From JACCQS01 sp050999295 (GTDB lineage Bacteria > Actinomycetota > Actinomycetes > Mycobacteriales > Geodermatophilaceae), in assembly GCA_050999295.1 (NCBI GenBank), contig JBPCPI010000176.1, positions 1 through 35,280 on the forward strand: a DNA stretch of 35,280 nt, written 5' to 3'. The notes beneath the pieces are model-generated. The model searched no databases. It was not told the DNA's origin and saw only the letters and a list, made by a program, of their open reading frames with translations. This document shows, piece by piece, positions 32,467 through 35,280 of the stretch. The position numbers were made by a program, and so were the translations under genes. Within the stretch, counting starts at the first letter, position 1, and the number at the start of each line of letters is the position of its first letter.

Positions 32467-33504
32467 ATGCCGCAACGTTGCGAGGTCCAATCAGGGCCCG
32501 GTCTGGTCGCCAGAGGCGCCGGTGTGGTCTGGGTCGGTCCCGATTGCGATCGCGAGTTCGCCGAAGTGCTGCTGTCGTGCGCACAGCTGACCGGGGCCGG
32601 ATCGGCCGGGGTCCTCACGGCAGTGGCCACCGCTGCCGCCAATAGCAGGGGTTCCTTCGCCTTGGCCGTGCCCAACGGAGTCAACTGGACCGCTCTGTGG
32701 CGCGGTGACGGCCGAGTTCACGACGGGGATGAGGAGGTCGACGGGCGGCCAGCCAGTGGAAGTTGGCTGGCAACGGCTTTTGTTGGAAACGGGCACATTG
32801 CCGTCGGCACGCCGCCACGCGGGTCGGTCGGAGCCGGTACGTCGGCGGGTCTGGCCGAACTGACGGATCTGGCCGCAGGTGTGGTGCCAGGGGCCGGGGG
32901 ACTGCTGATCGCACACCCCGGCGCGGCCCCTGAGCAATCGGCTCGGTCCTCCTCGCCTGCTTCGTCCTCGTTCGCCAGCGGTGCTGGCTTGGTGGCAGCT
33001 GAACCCGGGCCCGAGCAGCGGAGGCCATCGGGGATCTCCTCGGATGCGGCTGAGGAATCGACCCAGATGTGGTCGGCGGCGAGGCCGACCCCGCAACTGC
33101 TCTTCGATGACGGCAAGAGTCTGAGTGTCGACGGCGACCTCGTACTGGGCCGCCGACCGGAACAGCACGACATGGTGGTCAGCGGTGGCGCTCGACCGAT
33201 CGCCATCGAGGACGCCCAGAACGTCTTGTCCAGTGCCCATGCGGCAATCCAGATTCGCGGCGACGAGGTCTACCTGCTCGACCTTGGTTCGCTGAACGGC
33301 ACGCATATCGCCTCGGCATCGGCCACCGAGTGGACCCGGCTGGACTCCGGCGTGGCACGACGCCTGGAAGAGGGCGACCGGCTGCTGCTGGGGTGGACGA
33401 TCATTACCTACGCAATGGGACCCCAGGCCGGAGCCCTCCAACTCCCCGCGTTCATGCGCACACCCCCGGCCCCGACCGCATTCCGGCGACGGTTATGCGC
33501 ATAA
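32467..33504 (+). CDS. FHA-domain protein
   Basis: 345 aa from ATG 32467. The C-terminal ~110 residues are a forkhead-associated domain: LVLGRRPE (first Arg), SSAHAAI (the Ser-x-x-His pair), LLDLGSLNGT (the conserved Asn) and a closing LEEGDRLLLGWTIITY. It binds phospho-Thr peptides, so it is likely read by a Ser/Thr kinase. The N-terminal ~160 residues (GVVWVGPDCDREFAEVLLSC, VPNGVNWTALWRGDG, VVPGAGGLLIAHPG) form an alpha/beta part of unknown identity, joined by a Ser/Ala-rich linker. No signal peptide. It is convergent with glgP, 18 bases apart. Confidence 0.85.
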   Translation: MPQRCEVQSGPGLVARGAGVVWVGPDCDREFAEVLLSCAQLTGAGSAGVLTAVATAAANSRGSFALAVPNGVNWTALWRGDGRVHDGDEEVDGRPASGSWLATAFVGNGHIAVGTPPRGSVGAGTSAGLAELTDLAAGVVPGAGGLLIAHPGAAPEQSARSSSPASSSFASGAGLVAAEPGPEQRRPSGISSDAAEESTQMWSAARPTPQLLFDDGKSLSVDGDLVLGRRPEQHDMVVSGGARPIAIEDAQNVLSSAHAAIQIRGDEVYLLDLGSLNGTHIASASATEWTRLDSGVARRLEEGDRLLLGWTIITYAMGPQAGALQLPAFMRTPPAPTAFRRRLCA

Positions 33505-33522
33505 CCGCGAACTATCCGGGGC

Positions 33523-35280
33523 TCAGCTGGCTGCTGTGACGACTAGACCCAACTCGGCGGGACCGGTCAGCACCGGGTGGGCCGGCAGGACGCGAACGGT
33601 GTACCCGAACGGTCCGCTGCGGGTCAGGGGAACTTCACCGACGTACCAGTGCTGGTCGCCGTCGCTCCCCTCGAACCGCATGGCATTGGCCGTGACGTCG
33701 TGCAGTTGCTCGTGATCGTCGACCCGGCCGTAGACGGCCTGGACCTCGACGTCCCCAGGTGAGAGGCCGGGGAGCGCGACCTGGGCCCGCATCGTCAGCG
33801 GCGCACCCAGTTCCGGGATGTCCCCGTCCCCGGTGGCCTCGACGTGGGCCACTCGTACGCCGGGCCAAGCGGCGGTCACCGTGGACCGCCATGCGGCGAA
33901 AGCGGCCGCCGCGGCATACCCGTTCGGTGCAAGATTTGCCGATGCGGTCGCAGCAGGGACATAGAGCTCGTTGACGTAGTCGCGAACCATGCGGGAAGCC
34001 AGGACGTTGGGGCCGAGGGTGGTCAGGGTATGCCGAACCATGTCGACCCATCGGGAGGGGACGCCGGCGGCGTCGGTTTCGTAGAAGCTGGGCAGCACCT
34101 GCTTGTCCAACAGGTCATAGATCGCCTCGGCCTCGAGGTCGTCCCGGCGGGTTGGGTCCTCGACCCCGTCAGCGGTCGGGATCGCCCAGCCGTTCTGGCC
34201 GTCGTACAACTCGTCCCACCAGCCGTCGCGGATCGAGAGGTTCAGGCCGCCGTTGAGTGCCGACTTCATCCCCGACGTGCCGCAGGCCTCCAGGGGGCGC
34301 AGCGGGTTGTTCAGCCAGACGTCGCAGCCGCAGTAGAGGTAGCGCGCCATCCCGATGTCGTAGTCGGGCAGGAATGCGATTCGGCGACGTACCGCGGGAT
34401 CGTCGGTGAACCGGACCATCTCCTGGATCAGCTTCTTGCCGCCCTCGTCGGCGGGGTGGCTCTTGCCGGCGATCACCATCTGGAGTGGGCGGTTCGGGTC
34501 GAGCAACAGGGCGCGCAGGCGCTCGGGGTCGCGCAGCATCAAAGTCAGCCGCTTGTACGAGGGGACCCGACGCGCGAAGCCGAGCGTCAGGACATCCGGA
34601 TCGAAGGCGGAATCCACCCAGGCCAACTCGGCCGGGTGCGTGCCTCGGGCGGCGGCCGAGGCCCGTAATCGACGACGAATCTCAGTGATCAGCTGCCCGC
34701 GGAGGTGGCGGCGGAGCTTCCAAATGTCCTGGGCCGCAATAGTTTCCGGCCATTCCCCGCTCCGGCTCAGCTCCTGGATCTCCCGGGCGACCCACGTCGG
34801 ATCGTGGACTCCATTAGTGATGGAACTGATCGGGACCTCGTCGTTGTCGAAACCCGGCCACAAGCTCGCGAACATGTCCCGACTGACGACGCCGTGCAGT
34901 TTGCTGACGCCATTGGCTCGAGCGGACAGGCGCAACCCCATGTGCGCCATGTTGAACTTCTCCGGATCCTGCTCGGCGCCCAGAGCCAGCAGTCGTGCCA
35001 TCGGGAAGCCGGCCCCGAGGGTGGCGAAGTGCGCCTGGATGAGCGATCGCGGGAACCGGTCGATGCCCGCGGGGACCGGGGTGTGCGTGGTGAACACCGT
35101 TCCGGCCCGAACGGCTTCGATGGCCGTATCGAAGCTCAGCCTCGGTCCGCGTTCGGTGAGTTCGCGGATCCGTTCGATGCCGAGGAAACCGGCGTGGCCC
35201 TCGTTGGTGTGGAAGACCTCCGGATCGGGGTGGCCGGTGAGCTTGCAGTAGGCCCGGATGGCGCGGACCCCACCGATGCC
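33523..35280 (-). CDS. glgP: Alpha-glucan phosphorylase, C-terminal 585 residues (partial)
   Basis: The frame runs unbroken from the right edge to the stop at 33523; the N-terminus lies beyond the window. It belongs to glycosyltransferase family 35: HTNEGHAGFLGIERI, FTTHTPVPAGIDRF, then ISSITNGVHDPTWVAREI and DIGMARYLYCGCDVWLNNPL. The PLP-binding region is EACGTSGMKSALNGGLNLSI with the Schiff-base Lys in GMK. Actinobacterial members of this alpha-glucan phosphorylase type release glucose-1-phosphate from glycogen or maltodextrin. The C-terminal ~100 residues are a beta-rich domain (LGLVVTAAS end). It may work on glucan branched by the GH57 enzyme. Confidence 0.95.
   Translation of the reverse strand, partial: GIGGVRAIRAYCKLTGHPDPEVFHTNEGHAGFLGIERIRELTERGPRLSFDTAIEAVRAGTVFTTHTPVPAGIDRFPRSLIQAHFATLGAGFPMARLLALGAEQDPEKFNMAHMGLRLSARANGVSKLHGVVSRDMFASLWPGFDNDEVPISSITNGVHDPTWVAREIQELSRSGEWPETIAAQDIWKLRRHLRGQLITEIRRRLRASAAARGTHPAELAWVDSAFDPDVLTLGFARRVPSYKRLTLMLRDPERLRALLLDPNRPLQMVIAGKSHPADEGGKKLIQEMVRFTDDPAVRRRIAFLPDYDIGMARYLYCGCDVWLNNPLRPLEACGTSGMKSALNGGLNLSIRDGWWDELYDGQNGWAIPTADGVEDPTRRDDLEAEAIYDLLDKQVLPSFYETDAAGVPSRWVDMVRHTLTTLGPNVLASRMVRDYVNELYVPAATASANLAPNGYAAAAAFAAWRSTVTAAWPGVRVAHVEATGDGDIPELGAPLTMRAQVALPGLSPGDVEVQAVYGRVDDHEQLHDVTANAMRFEGSDGDQHWYVGEVPLTRSGPFGYTVRVLPAHPVLTGPAELGLVVTAAS

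Overview
The window reads as chromosomal DNA of a high-GC actinobacterium. Housekeeping genes use mostly G/C-ending codons and frequent GTG starts. The order gatB–gatA–gatC / ACT protein / ligA / MetE-like / mnmA / cysteine desulfurase / etfA–etfB / GH57 branching enzyme is the order known around the same genes in Mycobacterium tuberculosis. Details such as the ilvD/PH-domain pair and the R/E-coding and palindromic repeats suggest a Frankiales-, Geodermatophilales- or Sporichthyales-like genome rather than a Mycobacterium. That placement is an inference.

Layout. 1–3470: the 5' end of ilvD (minus), a PH-domain membrane protein, an alpha/beta hydrolase broken by a one-base frameshift, a D-2-hydroxyacid dehydrogenase and a PQQ-type sugar dehydrogenase lipoprotein. 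3487–6374: an accessory-looking divergent pair, a 105-aa helical protein and a 787-aa protein with a WXG/LXG-like helical N-terminus. 6422–10271: gatB, a small membrane protein, gatA and gatC on the minus strand. Between gatC and gatA lie two tandemly duplicated 14- and 13-codon mini-ORFs, and every junction is an ATGA overlap. 10534–17636: ACT-domain protein, ligA, an anchored extracytoplasmic protein, and a sulfur cluster (cysteine desulfurase, mnmA, MetE-like). 17710–21147: etfBA and a GH57 alpha-glucan branching enzyme.

21148–22363: a lower-GC accessory patch with an excalibur-domain protein and two 75-bp palindromic elements in the same orientation. One supplies the C-terminus and stop of that protein. 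22364–27018: IlvG-like thiamine-diphosphate enzyme, a patch of GCTCGCTCC-type repeats, hexapeptide acyltransferase, a small acidic ORF, a methyltransferase and an enoyl-CoA hydratase. 27089–31485: a GtrA protein and a ferric-iron ABC operon (binding protein, permease, ATPase) behind a DtxR/IdeR-like box. A 42-bp perfect palindrome sits at the permease start, and a dispersed repeat is read in frame at the ATPase N-terminus. 31511–35280: a second ABC ATPase, an FHA-domain protein and the C-terminal part of an alpha-glucan phosphorylase running off the window.

Functionally, cysteine desulfurase feeds sulfur to MnmA for tRNA thiolation, GatCAB completes Gln-/Asn-tRNA charging, GH57 and GlgP handle alpha-glucans, and the iron operon is probably repressed in iron-replete cells. 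The strongest candidates for something undescribed are the mini-ORF chain between gatC and gatA, the divergent 3487–6374 pair, and the short palindromic elements that have become parts of genes.
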